From Neptunomonas japonica JAMM 1380 (lineage in GTDB: Bacteria; Pseudomonadota; Gammaproteobacteria; Pseudomonadales; Balneatricaceae): DNA of 64,000 nucleotides. The stretch lies in the NCBI RefSeq assembly GCF_016592555.1, contig NZ_AP014546.1:744001-808000 (forward strand), in the 5' to 3' direction. Shown here piece by piece: positions 1-8,083 of the stretch. The position numbers were made by a program, and so were the translations under genes. Under the pieces are notes generated by a model. It saw only the letters and a list, made by a program, of their open reading frames with translations. It made no database searches and was not told the origin of the DNA. Position 1 is the first letter of the stretch, and each line of letters starts with the position of its first letter.

Positions 1-573
1 TACCCCAAAGATAAAGCCCTTAAGGTTAAGGCTGCGCTCTTACGCAGTCAGTTAAGTAGTGATATGGGCAATGAGGATGATGCAAACCGCTACATGGGTG
101 AGGCATCTAAGCTTGCAGGGCAGCTTGATCAATCGCTAGATTTGCAAAGAGAGTTGTTGGATATAATAGGCGACCGTTTACCTATTCTCGAGGAGCGACC
201 CGCTCCAGAGAAGGATAAGCCTAAGGGGCATACGCATGACCCAGAAATGAGTATTCGAGTGAATCGCTTAGGTGTTAAGCATTACCTTGCAGACAAGGTT
301 CCTCAGGCAATTCGTTACTTTGGTTTAGCCATTGAAAATGATCCCAAAAACTCACGGGCATTGCTTAACTTAGCGCAGTTATTTCTAGAATCTGCAAAAC
401 AAGAATCCACCCGTCGAGAAGAGCGCCTTAAAATGGTGACACGGTATCTACGTTTGGCAGAGCGCATGACATTGAATGAATTGGAAACTAAAAAACTCAT
501 CTTGCTTAAGGCTTGCAGTAAAGTGTCTTTAGAGAAGCTTCCTGAAGGGAGTTTAGGTGTCTTGCTTAAATAG
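1..573 (+). CDS. TPR-repeat protein, C-terminal part (5' truncated)
   Basis: The reading frame is open from the first base, so the gene starts outside the window; 190 codons are visible. The C-terminal half (about residues 100-160 of the visible part) has helical tetratricopeptide-like repeats with the pattern of small and aromatic residues expected of TPRs (AIRYFGLAIENDPKNSRALL is a clear repeat). Proteins of this type in gammaproteobacteria often carry an N-terminal receiver domain followed by TPRs, but that part is not visible, so the full function cannot be named. It is convergent with the DmpR-like regulator and separated from it by a short terminator-like hairpin. It is not obviously related to phenol degradation. 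Confidence 0.7.
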   Translation, partial: YPKDKALKVKAALLRSQLSSDMGNEDDANRYMGEASKLAGQLDQSLDLQRELLDIIGDRLPILEERPAPEKDKPKGHTHDPEMSIRVNRLGVKHYLADKVPQAIRYFGLAIENDPKNSRALLNLAQLFLESAKQESTRREERLKMVTRYLRLAERMTLNELETKKLILLKACSKVSLEKLPEGSLGVLLK

Positions 574-576
574 TAG

Positions 577-607
577 AAAGGTCACTTTAAAAAATAAAAT
601 GACTTTT
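577..607. terminator. Possible bidirectional terminator between convergent genes
   Basis: An inverted repeat with arms AAAGGTCA and TGACTTTT (one G-T pair) flanks an A/T-rich centre. T-runs occur on both strands. It sits between the stop of the TPR gene and the stop of the minus-strand phenol regulator, where a shared terminator would be expected. The stem is weak in GC, so efficiency is uncertain. Confidence 0.45.
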
Positions 608-616
608 ACTGATAGT

Positions 617-2338
617 TTAACTTTCCAGTTTTTTTAATCGGTAGGCGAGTTGCGGGCGAGTTATTCCTAGTAAACGTGCCGCTTTTGAAATATTTCCTTG
701 GGATTGCTCCATCGCCTCTAATAACAGAGCCGACTCAAACTCATCAAGATTTACACTATTATTTAATAGCTCTTTACAGATGCTCTTGTAAGAGTTGCTT
801 TTGGAGTTATCCGTCTCGCTATTCGTTATTTGAGGTGATGCATCTAGAGCACGTTTACTCATGATATTAAGTGGATGGCTGGGCTCTGATAATGAGGGGA
901 AAAATGAATCTAAGCCAATAGTGTGATTGTTTTCACTGAGGATTACACCGCGTTCTATCATATTTTCCAATTCACGAATATTGCCCGGCCACTTGTATTC
1001 CATCAATGCTTGCATAGCCATATCTGAAACACCCAGCGTTCTCTTGTTGTAGAAGTTATGATACTTCTCTAAAAAGTGATTGATCAGTAACGGGATATCT
1101 TCACCGCGTTCACGCAGGGGAGGGATGTGTACTGGATAAATATTAAGACGATAGTAAAGGTCTTCACGAAACACACCATCTTGTACTGCTTTTTCTAAAT
1201 TGATGTTGGCCGCAGCAACTACTCTCACATCAATAAAGCGGGTACGGTTATCACCCACTCTTTCTAGCTCGCTTTCTTGTAGAACTCTAAGCAAAGAGGC
1301 TTGCGCGCGAGCTGAAAGATCAACAACTTCATCAAGAAAAAGAGTGCCTCCGTTCGCACGTTCAAAGCGCCCTTCGCGAGATTGTGTAGCACCAGTAAAG
1401 GCGCCTTTCTCTACACCAAATAGTTCGGCCTCGATAAGGTCTGGTGAAATACAGGCACAATTAACCGCTATAAAAGGTTTATCGGAGCGATCCGAACTTT
1501 GATGGAGTCCGCGGGCAAATATTTCTTTACCTACGCCGGTTTCACCCTGCAGTAATACAGTGACTTTGCTAGTTGATGCTTTGTGAATTAGTTGGCAGGC
1601 ATTTCGAAAAGTTGATGATTGACCCACTGAGTTGAGTAATGAATCTCCCTCTTTTTCGCTGTTGCCAAAGTTAGCACGAAGCTCACTTAGTTGGCTTTGT
1701 AATGAAAATAGTTCTTCGGCGATAGGGTCAGGGAGCAGCATGCTTTCAAGCTCAACAGAGTCTTCCCACTCTTCAACAGGCTTTCCAATGATATGGCAAT
1801 GATCCGCACCAGCACCTTTGCACATTGACTCCTTAAAGATGATTTGGCGCCCCATATAGTAAGTAGTATATCCACTGGCATATCCGATCAGTGTCCAGCA
1901 AATAGGGTCCTCTGAAATACCGCATTCCTGGAGGTGGATTTCTGCTTCATAAGAGTCGAACCAGTCGAATTCTCCGTCAAACGTGCCGCTATCTAGATCG
2001 AAATCAAGAGAAGTAGGTTTGACATTCACCATGCCTTTTATGATGTGTAATTGCGGCCCCATGTAGAAAGACTGCTTTTTTGACAAATCCGGTCTTATCT
2101 TGCTAACAAGCTCAGCATCTTTCCAACCAGAGTGGTAGCCAAACCGCATTAAAAAACCTCGTGCTCTTTGAACACCTAAGGTCTCAATAAGTTCTTTTCG
2201 TAGTAAGCCCATCACGCTTGCGTGAATCAATAACATCCTTTGCTCATTAAACCAGATTTTTCCGTTTTCATGATCAAAGTGAAGTTGTGACAGGAGATCC
2301 TCACTGCCGGGAAACTGAAGTTCAGGTTGTTTAGACAT
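617..2338 (-). CDS. dmpR: Phenol-responsive sigma-54 activator, DmpR/MopR family
   Basis: A 573-residue NtrC-type activator with an effector-binding XylR_N/V4R domain (about residues 15-190), a linker, a sigma-54 AAA+ domain (about 235-460) and a C-terminal Fis-type helix-turn-helix (about 535-570). Walker A GETGVGKE is at 265-272, the sigma-54 contact loop GAFTGA at 312-317 and Walker B GGTLFLDE at 330-337. The zinc and phenol ligands described for MopR (C155, E178, C181, C189; H106, W134) are all found at a constant offset of 8: C147, E170, C173, C181, H98 and W126. This supports direct phenol sensing by known family chemistry. The gene is divergent from dmpKLMNOP, the usual arrangement. 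The ATG at 2338 has only a weak ribosome binding site. Likely targets are the three sigma-54 promoters at 2672, 7597 and 14843. Confidence 0.95.
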   Translation of the reverse strand: MSKQPELQFPGSEDLLSQLHFDHENGKIWFNEQRMLLIHASVMGLLRKELIETLGVQRARGFLMRFGYHSGWKDAELVSKIRPDLSKKQSFYMGPQLHIIKGMVNVKPTSLDFDLDSGTFDGEFDWFDSYEAEIHLQECGISEDPICWTLIGYASGYTTYYMGRQIIFKESMCKGAGADHCHIIGKPVEEWEDSVELESMLLPDPIAEELFSLQSQLSELRANFGNSEKEGDSLLNSVGQSSTFRNACQLIHKASTSKVTVLLQGETGVGKEIFARGLHQSSDRSDKPFIAVNCACISPDLIEAELFGVEKGAFTGATQSREGRFERANGGTLFLDEVVDLSARAQASLLRVLQESELERVGDNRTRFIDVRVVAAANINLEKAVQDGVFREDLYYRLNIYPVHIPPLRERGEDIPLLINHFLEKYHNFYNKRTLGVSDMAMQALMEYKWPGNIRELENMIERGVILSENNHTIGLDSFFPSLSEPSHPLNIMSKRALDASPQITNSETDNSKSNSYKSICKELLNNSVNLDEFESALLLEAMEQSQGNISKAARLLGITRPQLAYRLKKLES

Positions 2339-2489
2339 TATTATTTTTATACCAACTTAGACTGTATGGAAATTATTATGGAGTATTTTCTTGATGATTG
2401 TCGAATGGTTTTTAATCAAGTCATAAGCTCTCGGTCTTGCTAATTCGATTTGACCGCGTGTTTTAATTTTTCTCTTTCTAGGCGTTGTG

Positions 2490-2505
2490 AGTGATCAAAT
2501 GATCA
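2490..2505 (-). promoter_or_regulatory. Putative DmpR upstream activating site, operon 1 (distal)
   Basis: Read on the minus strand this is TGATCATTTGATCACT, which matches 15 of 16 bases of the site at 7450-7465 and 13 of 16 of the one at 14709-14724. It lies 182 bp before the -24 element of the phenol hydroxylase promoter. It is partly palindromic and resembles the TTGATCAATTGATCAA-like sites known for XylR/DmpR activators. The regulator gene starts at 2338, so this site lies in the 392-bp divergent region and may also affect dmpR transcription. A weaker direct match (TAATCATTTGCTGAGA, 10/16) lies 35 bp further on at 2525-2540, consistent with a pair of sites in helical phase. Confidence 0.7.
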
Positions 2506-2671
2506 AATGAGCAAGGTGGTTTTTTAATCATTTGCTGAGATGAGTAAATATTGATGAACTCATATCTGGCGTTGACTTACTTCAGTTGTTTTTTATTATT
2601 TTATTTTATTTTCTTTATTAAACAAATAGTTATATTTATTGGTTCTTTTAAATAAGGTTGTTATTAAATTA

Positions 2672-2686
2672 TGGCACAACGGTTGC
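2672..2686 (+). promoter_or_regulatory. Sigma-54 promoter of dmpKLMNOP
   Basis: TGGCAC, five bases (AACGG), then TTGC: a perfect fit to the -24/-12 consensus with the correct GG-to-GC spacing. It lies 45 bp upstream of the first codon of dmpK and downstream of the two putative activator sites, exactly where a DmpR-dependent promoter should be. The remaining divergent region is very A/T-rich, including a stretch around 2590-2670 that could be bent or bind IHF, but I did not identify a specific IHF site. Confidence 0.9.
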
Positions 2687-2730
2687 TCTAGGTTCTAGTG
2701 AGATGATTAATGCCACAGGGGCTATTCGTA

Positions 2731-3036
2731 ATGAGCAAATCAATACTTGTGACTAATAACAAAAAAATTGGCTCTTCGTTTGAACAATTAGAGAAGTATG
2801 TACGTGTGCACAGCAACCCTGATGTTCCTTTTGTCGAATTCGACTTTGCTATTGGTGCTCCAGAATTGTTCGTTGAACTTGTATTGCCACGGCTTGCGTT
2901 TGAGGCTTTTTGTAAGAGTAATTCAGTCGTTCATATGAGCAATGAGCAGATCGCCATTGTAGATGCCGAAAGTAAAAAGTGGCGTTACGGCGAAGATACG
3001 CTCATGGCAAGTAATCATGCTCAATCTCCTTCATAA
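2731..3036 (+). CDS. dmpK: Phenol hydroxylase assembly protein P0 (DmpK)
   Basis: A 101-residue protein heading the phenol hydroxylase operon. DmpK-type proteins are not part of the active enzyme but are needed for productive assembly (iron loading) of the oxygenase. The start chosen is the ATG at 2731 rather than the upstream ATG at 2710, because a Shine-Dalgarno AGGGG lies 9 bases before it and the resulting N-terminus (MSKSILVTNNKK) fits the family. The sequence VEFDFAIGAPELFVELVLPR and the following AFEAFCKSN region are typical. It is 27 bp upstream of dmpL and shares its sigma-54 promoter. Confidence 0.88.
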   Translation: MSKSILVTNNKKIGSSFEQLEKYVRVHSNPDVPFVEFDFAIGAPELFVELVLPRLAFEAFCKSNSVVHMSNEQIAIVDAESKKWRYGEDTLMASNHAQSPS

Positions 3037-3063
3037 CAGTAACTATCAGCTGGGAAAAGTTCG

Positions 3064-4047
3064 ATGACCATTGAAATCAAAACTTCGATGCTGGAGCCGG
3101 TTCGTCATACCTTTGCGCATATAGAGCGCCGTTTCGGTGACAAACCAGCCACTCGCTATCAGGAAGCTACGTATGACGTTCAATCAGAAACTAACTTCCA
3201 TTATCGTCCTTTGTGGCAACCTGACTTAGAGCTCAACGATCCGCGTCGTACCGATATTCAGATGAATGATTGGTATGCCTTCAAGGATCCACGCCAATTT
3301 TACTATGGCTCGTACGTGCAGCAACGCGCAAAAATGCAAGAGGCTGCTGAAAACAATTATGCTTTTTTTGAAAAGCGTAATCTTGCAGACCACCTTAGCG
3401 AAGAGTTACGTGCCAGTCTAATTCGTTTTTTAGTGCCGTTTCGCCATGTTGAGCATACCGCCAACTTAAACAATGTTTATGGTGCTGCTTATGGATATGG
3501 AACCGCGATTACTCAGGCGCTGATGTTTGATGGTATGGACCGTCTTGGGATGGCTCAGTACCTATCTCGTATAGGTTTGATTCTAGATGGCAATAGTGGT
3601 GATTCGCTTGTAGAGGCTAAAACACAATGGATGTCTGCTGATATTTGGCAAGGTGTTCGTGCTATTTGTGAAGAGATGTTGGTGACTAAAGACTGGTTTG
3701 AATTACTGATCGCTCAGGACTTTGTCATCGATAATTTGGTTGCCAATCTTGTGTATGAGCAGTGGGATGAAAAACTAGCTGAAAATGGTGGGCAGGATGT
3801 AGCGATGTTGACTGAGTTTATGCGGGTTTGGCATAAGGATACCGCTCGCTGGGTTGACGCTGTGATTAAAGTGGCCGCGGTAGAATCCGACGAAAATCAG
3901 CTATTAATTTCTGGCTGGGTTACTAAGTGGCGCGGTAAGGCTGCCGAAGCATTTGCACCTCTTTGTAATGAAATGCTGAGTGAAAAAGCATTGACTGATG
4001 CGCTTTCGGTTATGGATAAACGATTGGCTAAGGCCGGTATTAAGTAA
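3064..4047 (+). CDS. dmpL: Phenol hydroxylase beta subunit P1 (DmpL)
   Basis: A 327-residue oxygenase beta subunit of the bacterial multicomponent monooxygenase family. It pairs with DmpN and DmpO in the (alpha-beta-gamma)2 hydroxylase that converts phenol to catechol. The fold is ferritin-like but the di-iron ligands are absent, as expected for the beta chain. The N-terminal block around residues 45-75 (RPLWQPDLELNDPRRT, then W-YAFKDPRQFYYGSY) and the AAYGYGTAI region are characteristic of phenol/toluene monooxygenase small hydroxylase subunits. Length agrees with the family (about 330). Eleven bases separate it from dmpM. Confidence 0.93.
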   Translation: MTIEIKTSMLEPVRHTFAHIERRFGDKPATRYQEATYDVQSETNFHYRPLWQPDLELNDPRRTDIQMNDWYAFKDPRQFYYGSYVQQRAKMQEAAENNYAFFEKRNLADHLSEELRASLIRFLVPFRHVEHTANLNNVYGAAYGYGTAITQALMFDGMDRLGMAQYLSRIGLILDGNSGDSLVEAKTQWMSADIWQGVRAICEEMLVTKDWFELLIAQDFVIDNLVANLVYEQWDEKLAENGGQDVAMLTEFMRVWHKDTARWVDAVIKVAAVESDENQLLISGWVTKWRGKAAEAFAPLCNEMLSEKALTDALSVMDKRLAKAGIK

Positions 4048-4058
4048 GGGGTTTCTAC

Positions 4059-4325
4059 ATGTCAAAAGTCTATATAGCACTACAAGATAATGATGTATCA
4101 CGCTACATCGTGGAAGCTATTGAAGAGGATAATCCAGACGTAACGGTTATCCATATGCCGGCCATGATTCGCATTGAAAATGAAGACTCTTTAGTGGTTA
4201 AGCGTGAAACGGTGGAAGAAAAACTAGGGCGTGAGTGGGATGTTCAGGAGCTTCATTTGAACCTAATTACGCTGGGTGGAAATGTTGACGAAGAAGATGA
4301 TCAACTGAGCCTTACCTGGAACTAA
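4059..4325 (+). CDS. dmpM: Phenol hydroxylase regulatory/effector protein P2 (DmpM)
   Basis: An 88-residue cofactor-free effector protein (MmoB/DmpM family) that binds the hydroxylase, tunes the di-iron site and stimulates turnover. Length and the sequence YIALQDNDVSRYIVEAIEEDNP followed by the acidic C-terminus fit the family closely. It is located between the beta and alpha subunit genes as in dmp, phh and mph operons. Confidence 0.92.
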   Translation: MSKVYIALQDNDVSRYIVEAIEEDNPDVTVIHMPAMIRIENEDSLVVKRETVEEKLGREWDVQELHLNLITLGGNVDEEDDQLSLTWN

Positions 4326-4346
4326 TAATAAAAAAGGTACTTCGAC

Positions 4347-5849
4347 ATGGCTGCTAAAAAGCTCAATTTAAAAGATAAATATCGTTTGCTGACGCGCGAT
4401 TTGGATTGGGAGTTCTCCTACCAAGATCGTAAAGAAGCGTTTCCTTACGAAGAGTTCGAGGGAATAAAAATTACTGACTGGTCAAAATGGGAAGACCCAT
4501 TTCGTTTGACTATGGATAGTTATTGGAAATATCAAGCTGAGAAAGAGAAGAAACTGTACGCGATATTGGATGCTTTTTCACAAAATAACGGACAAACCAA
4601 TATTTCAGATCCGCGATATGTCAATGCACTCAAAATATTCCTGACAGGGGTGTCGCCGCTTGAATATCAAGCATACCAAGGGTTTGCGCAGACAGGGCGT
4701 GAATTTGGCGGTGTTGGTGCACGTGTTGCTTGTCAGATGCAATCCATTGATGAGTTACGTCACGTCCAGACTCAGATTCATGCAATGAGTCATTACAATA
4801 AGTTTTTTGATGGATTTCAGGAGTTCAGCCATCAGCATGACCGCATTTGGTATCTGTCAGTACCTAAATCGTTCTTTAACGATGCGCGCGCAGCGGGGCC
4901 TTTTGAGTTCATGGTTGCCATCGGATTCTCATTTGAATATGTCTTAACTAACCTATTGTTTGTGCCCTTTATGTCAGGTGCTGCTTACAACGGGGATATG
5001 GCAACAGTGACTTTCGGTTTTTCTGCGCAGTCCGATGAAGCTCGCCACATGACACTTGGGCTGGAGGTCATCAAGTTCTTGCTTGAGCAGCATGAAGATA
5101 ATGTGCCGATTGTACAAAAATGGATTGATAAATGGTTCTGGCGCGGCACGCGACTGCTCACTATTGTTGCCATGATGATGGATTACATGCTGCCAAATAA
5201 AGTGATGAGTTGGAAGGAAGCATGGGAGGTCTATTTCGAGGAGGCGGGTGGCGCACTGTTTAAAGACTTAGCGCGTTACGGTATCCGCATGCCTAAGTAC
5301 GCTGAAACTATCGAAAAAGAAAAAGAGCATATCTCGCATCAGGCGTGGTGGACTTTTTACACGCATGGTCATGCTACCGGTTTCCATACCTGGATACCTT
5401 CAGATGAAGAACTGGATTGGTTGAGCGAAAAGTATCCAGATACCTTCGATAAGTACTACCGTCCTCGTTGGGAAATGGCCAAAGAAATGGAAGCTAAAGG
5501 TGAACGTTTTTATACCAAAGCCTTGCCGCAGTTGTGCACTGTTTGTCAAATCCCAATGCTGTTTACTGAGATGGATGATCCAACTCAGACATGTTATCGC
5601 AGCTCAGACTATGAAGAAAATAAGTACCACTTTTGTTCAGACGGTTGTAAAGACATCTTTGATGATGAACCGGAAAAATATGTGCAGTCGTGGTTGCCTG
5701 TACATCAAATTTTTCAGGGTAACTGCGGTGGTCCTGATGTAGAGGATATTTTACGTGATTACTATCGTATCAATGTGGGTGCCGACAACATGGATATGAA
5801 AGGCTCGCCAGATGAGTTGCGCTGGAAAGAGTGGAAAGGTACAGCCTAA
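4347..5849 (+). CDS. dmpN: Phenol hydroxylase alpha (catalytic) subunit P3 (DmpN)
   Basis: A 500-residue large oxygenase subunit with the carboxylate-bridged di-iron centre. The six expected ligands are readable as E106, E136, H139 (DELRH), E197, E231 and H234 (DEARH), with the conserved threonine at T201; the numbering is the same as in toluene/o-xylene monooxygenase. A C-terminal zinc-binding YHS-like segment has cysteines at 397, 400, 430 and 434. It oxidises phenol and probably methylphenols to catechols using O2 and electrons from DmpP. A hairpin with no T-run separates it from dmpO. Confidence 0.96.
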   Translation: MAAKKLNLKDKYRLLTRDLDWEFSYQDRKEAFPYEEFEGIKITDWSKWEDPFRLTMDSYWKYQAEKEKKLYAILDAFSQNNGQTNISDPRYVNALKIFLTGVSPLEYQAYQGFAQTGREFGGVGARVACQMQSIDELRHVQTQIHAMSHYNKFFDGFQEFSHQHDRIWYLSVPKSFFNDARAAGPFEFMVAIGFSFEYVLTNLLFVPFMSGAAYNGDMATVTFGFSAQSDEARHMTLGLEVIKFLLEQHEDNVPIVQKWIDKWFWRGTRLLTIVAMMMDYMLPNKVMSWKEAWEVYFEEAGGALFKDLARYGIRMPKYAETIEKEKEHISHQAWWTFYTHGHATGFHTWIPSDEELDWLSEKYPDTFDKYYRPRWEMAKEMEAKGERFYTKALPQLCTVCQIPMLFTEMDDPTQTCYRSSDYEENKYHFCSDGCKDIFDDEPEKYVQSWLPVHQIFQGNCGGPDVEDILRDYYRINVGADNMDMKGSPDELRWKEWKGTA

Positions 5850-5869
5850 TAACAGAATAAAAACCAACA

Positions 5870-5889
5870 GAGACCGCTGATGTGGTCTC
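5870..5889 (+). repeat. Intercistronic hairpin dmpN-dmpO
   Basis: Arms GAGACC and GGTCTC flank an 8-base loop in the 59-bp spacer. There is no T-run after it, so it is not a classic terminator. It may influence mRNA processing or stability; this is inference only. Confidence 0.5.
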
Positions 5890-5908
5890 AGCATGGGGAT
5901 AAAAGAAT

Positions 5909-6271
5909 ATGCCAGTACATGCAATTACGCCGAATTATAGCGGCGAGGTCAAAGATCGAATTGAGAATTTTAATGGTAACCAAGTTGTTTATGTGGGTTG
6001 GGACAAGCATTTAATGTTTTGTGCGCCGTTTGCATTTCCTTTACCGCCTGATATGCCATTTCGTGTTTTATTTGAAAGCGTTATGCCAGATCCTTTCTGT
6101 GTACATCCAGAATGGGAAAAAATTGACTGGAGCAACGTGAGTTGGTTGTTAGACGGTAAGCCGTTCACGCCACAACTTGATATTGCATTACAAGATCAGG
6201 GGATCGGGCATAAGTCGGTAGTACGCTTTCAGACGCCTGAACTTCTGGGTTTTCAGAATTCTGGAGTATAA
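5909..6271 (+). CDS. dmpO: Phenol hydroxylase gamma subunit P4 (DmpO)
   Basis: A 120-residue small oxygenase subunit of the phenol hydroxylase complex. The N-terminus (MPVHAITPNYSGEVKDRIEN) and the segment FAFPLPPDMPFRVLFE are typical of DmpO/PhhO proteins, and the length matches (about 119). It sits between the alpha subunit and reductase genes in the standard order and is 12 bp from dmpP. Confidence 0.92.
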   Translation: MPVHAITPNYSGEVKDRIENFNGNQVVYVGWDKHLMFCAPFAFPLPPDMPFRVLFESVMPDPFCVHPEWEKIDWSNVSWLLDGKPFTPQLDIALQDQGIGHKSVVRFQTPELLGFQNSGV

Positions 6272-6283
6272 GGGGAGGCCATT

Positions 6284-7345
6284 ATGACTTATGAAGTAAC
6301 GGTTGAACCGACGGGTGATGTTATTGAGGTTGAGGAGGGGCAGACCATTCTTGATGCGGCATTACGTCAAGGAGTTTGGTTGCCATTTGCTTGCGGGCAT
6401 GGAACTTGCGCTACTTGCAAAGTAATGGTGTTAGAGGGGGATTCAGATTTAGGTAACGCATCACCTTTTGCGTTGATGGATGTAGAGCGTGAAGAAGGCA
6501 AAATACTTGCCTGTTGCGCTATGCCTGAGTCAGACATGGTCATAGAAGCTGATATTGACGTCGACCCAGATTTTCAGGGAAACCCGGTATACGACATGAT
6601 TGGTACGGTCACTGAAATACGTGACTTGTCTCCTACAATTAAAGGCATTCACTTTAAGCTTGATAGAGTGATGGAATTTCAAGCGGGGCAATATATTAAC
6701 CTACGTATTCCGGGTGTCGAAGGCTCTCGTGCATTTTCTATCGCCAATAAACCGGGTGACAATAAGGTGCTGGAGCTGCATGTACGTCATGTGCAGGGGG
6801 GCGCCGGTACCACATGGCTACATGAAAATCTGGAGCTGGGTGATACGCTTGATGTATCTGGGCCCTATGGTCAATTTTTTGTACGTAAGTCTGACCAGCA
6901 AGGCGCAATATTTATTGCGGGTGGTTCTGGCCTTTCTAGTCCGCAATCAATGATTCTGGATATGCTCGAAGAGGGTGACTCGCGTCAGATATATTTGTTT
7001 CAGGGCGCTCGCAATGTGGGAGAGCTTTACAACAGGGAGATTTTTGAAGCGCTTGACCAGCAGCATGAAAACTTTCATTACATACCAGCGCTTAATGCAC
7101 CTTTGGCTGAAGATAATTGGCAAGGGTTTAATGGTTATGTGCATGAGGCAGCCAAATCTTTCTTTGATAATCGCTTTTCTGGCCACAAGGCTTATTTATG
7201 TGGTCCCCCGCCTATGATTGATGCTGCGATCACGACATTGATGCAAGGGCGTTTGTTTGAACGTGATATCCATATGGAGCGTTTCTTTACTGCAGCAGAT
7301 GGTAGTGAGGAGCAAACTAGGTCGGCATTGTTTAAACGTATTTAA
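6284..7345 (+). CDS. dmpP: Phenol hydroxylase FAD/[2Fe-2S] reductase P5 (DmpP)
   Basis: A 353-residue NADH:acceptor reductase that passes electrons to the hydroxylase. The N-terminal plant-type ferredoxin domain has cluster cysteines C37, C42, C45 and C77 or C78. It is followed by an FAD domain with the RAFS motif at 149-152 and an NAD-binding domain with GGSGLSSPQSMILDM and a terminal YLCGPPPMIDA motif. Length is identical to DmpP (353). It is the last gene of operon 1 and is followed by a terminator, so the downstream meta-cleavage genes use their own promoter. Confidence 0.95.
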   Translation: MTYEVTVEPTGDVIEVEEGQTILDAALRQGVWLPFACGHGTCATCKVMVLEGDSDLGNASPFALMDVEREEGKILACCAMPESDMVIEADIDVDPDFQGNPVYDMIGTVTEIRDLSPTIKGIHFKLDRVMEFQAGQYINLRIPGVEGSRAFSIANKPGDNKVLELHVRHVQGGAGTTWLHENLELGDTLDVSGPYGQFFVRKSDQQGAIFIAGGSGLSSPQSMILDMLEEGDSRQIYLFQGARNVGELYNREIFEALDQQHENFHYIPALNAPLAEDNWQGFNGYVHEAAKSFFDNRFSGHKAYLCGPPPMIDAAITTLMQGRLFERDIHMERFFTAADGSEEQTRSALFKRI

Positions 7346-7366
7346 TGTACAAAATAAATCATACCT

Positions 7367-7394
7367 AAAGTCAGCCATCGTGCTGGCTTTTTTA
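7367..7394 (+). terminator. Rho-independent terminator after dmpP
   Basis: Arms AGTCAGC and GCTGGCT (one G-T pair) with a short loop, followed by a T-run. It closes the phenol hydroxylase operon. The 334-bp gap from 7346 to 7679 holds only this terminator, the activator site and the next sigma-54 promoter. Confidence 0.75.
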
Positions 7395-7449
7395 TTACTG
7401 TCGCTTAGAACACGGCTTAATCAATTCATTAATTACAGAGATAAAAAAG

Positions 7450-7465
7450 TGATGATTTGATCACT
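7450..7465 (+). promoter_or_regulatory. Putative DmpR upstream activating site, operon 2
   Basis: TGATGATTTGATCACT, 147 bp before the -24 element of the dmpQ promoter. It matches 15/16 with the operon 1 site (in reverse orientation there) and 14/16 with the operon 3 site. A second A/T-rich imperfect palindrome (TTAATCAATTCATTAA, 7417-7432) lies 33 bp upstream and may be the partner half of a two-site array. Confidence 0.72.
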
Positions 7466-7596
7466 ACTTATTTATACAAGTAAAGTTTTTATGTGTGGAG
7501 CTAGCGCAGGTTAATTAATCATATTTATAAAATATTTATTATTAATCAATAAGTTATTTTTTTATATGAGAAGAGGGATGTCAACAGCCTCATGCA

Positions 7597-7611
7597 TGGC
7601 ACACCGGTTGC
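7597..7611 (+). promoter_or_regulatory. Sigma-54 promoter of dmpQBCEFGHI
   Basis: TGGCAC, five bases (ACCGG), then TTGC, again a perfect -24/-12 element. The core is almost identical to the operon 1 promoter (N5 is ACCGG versus AACGG). It lies 69 bp upstream of dmpQ. Confidence 0.9.
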
Positions 7612-7679
7612 AATGAATACCTTATTAAAGAAAACCACTTAGCGAAATAATAAATACAGTTATTAGCTACAAGGGATTT

Positions 7680-8006
7680 ATGACAGACAGCAAGCTGATG
7701 GCGAAGAGGTACCAGGTTGAGGTTATTAATCACCAGCGGAGCTTTACTGCGCTAGAGGGGTGTTCCTTGCTGATGTCGATGGAGCGTAGCGGTACACAGG
7801 CTATAAAAGTGGGGTGTCGTGGTGGTGGTTGCGGTATGTGCAAAATTCGTGTGATCAAAGGCCGCTATATCAGTAAACGCATGAGTCGTGCGCATGTGAG
7901 CGAGTCTGACGAACAGCGAGGTCTTGTACTGGCGTGTCGCGTTTTTCCACAAGAAGACCTGACAATTGAATCAGACCTGATCGTGGATAGCATATCTGAA
8001 AAATAA
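7680..8006 (+). CDS. dmpQ: Plant-type [2Fe-2S] ferredoxin reactivating catechol dioxygenase (DmpQ/XylT)
   Basis: A 108-residue ferredoxin with cluster cysteines at C46, C51, C54 ([10 protein letters not shown]) and C86. XylT/DmpQ-type ferredoxins re-reduce the active-site iron of catechol 2,3-dioxygenase after oxidation by substituted catechols. Its position directly upstream of the dioxygenase gene supports that role. AAGGGA lies just before the ATG at 7680. The spacer to dmpB contains a strong hairpin. Confidence 0.92.
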   Translation: MTDSKLMAKRYQVEVINHQRSFTALEGCSLLMSMERSGTQAIKVGCRGGGCGMCKIRVIKGRYISKRMSRAHVSESDEQRGLVLACRVFPQEDLTIESDLIVDSISEK

Positions 8007-8015
8007 TAAGAACCT

Positions 8016-8042
8016 CGTTGGCGAGGCCTAATCTCGCCAGCG
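8016..8042 (+). repeat. Intercistronic hairpin dmpQ-dmpB
   Basis: Arms CGTTGGCGAG and CTCGCCAGCG (one G-T pair) flank a 7-base loop. It is not followed by a T-run. It lies in the 77-bp spacer just upstream of the dmpB ribosome binding site region. Confidence 0.65.
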
Positions 8043-8083
8043 TGAATGGGTTAAATACAATAATAAATAAGAGGAACTCTCTG

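Noticed and set aside
8018..8083. Extended N-terminus of catechol 2,3-dioxygenase
   Set aside because: The ATG at 8084 has a good ribosome binding site and gives the exact 307-residue family length; the upstream codons overlap an intercistronic hairpin.
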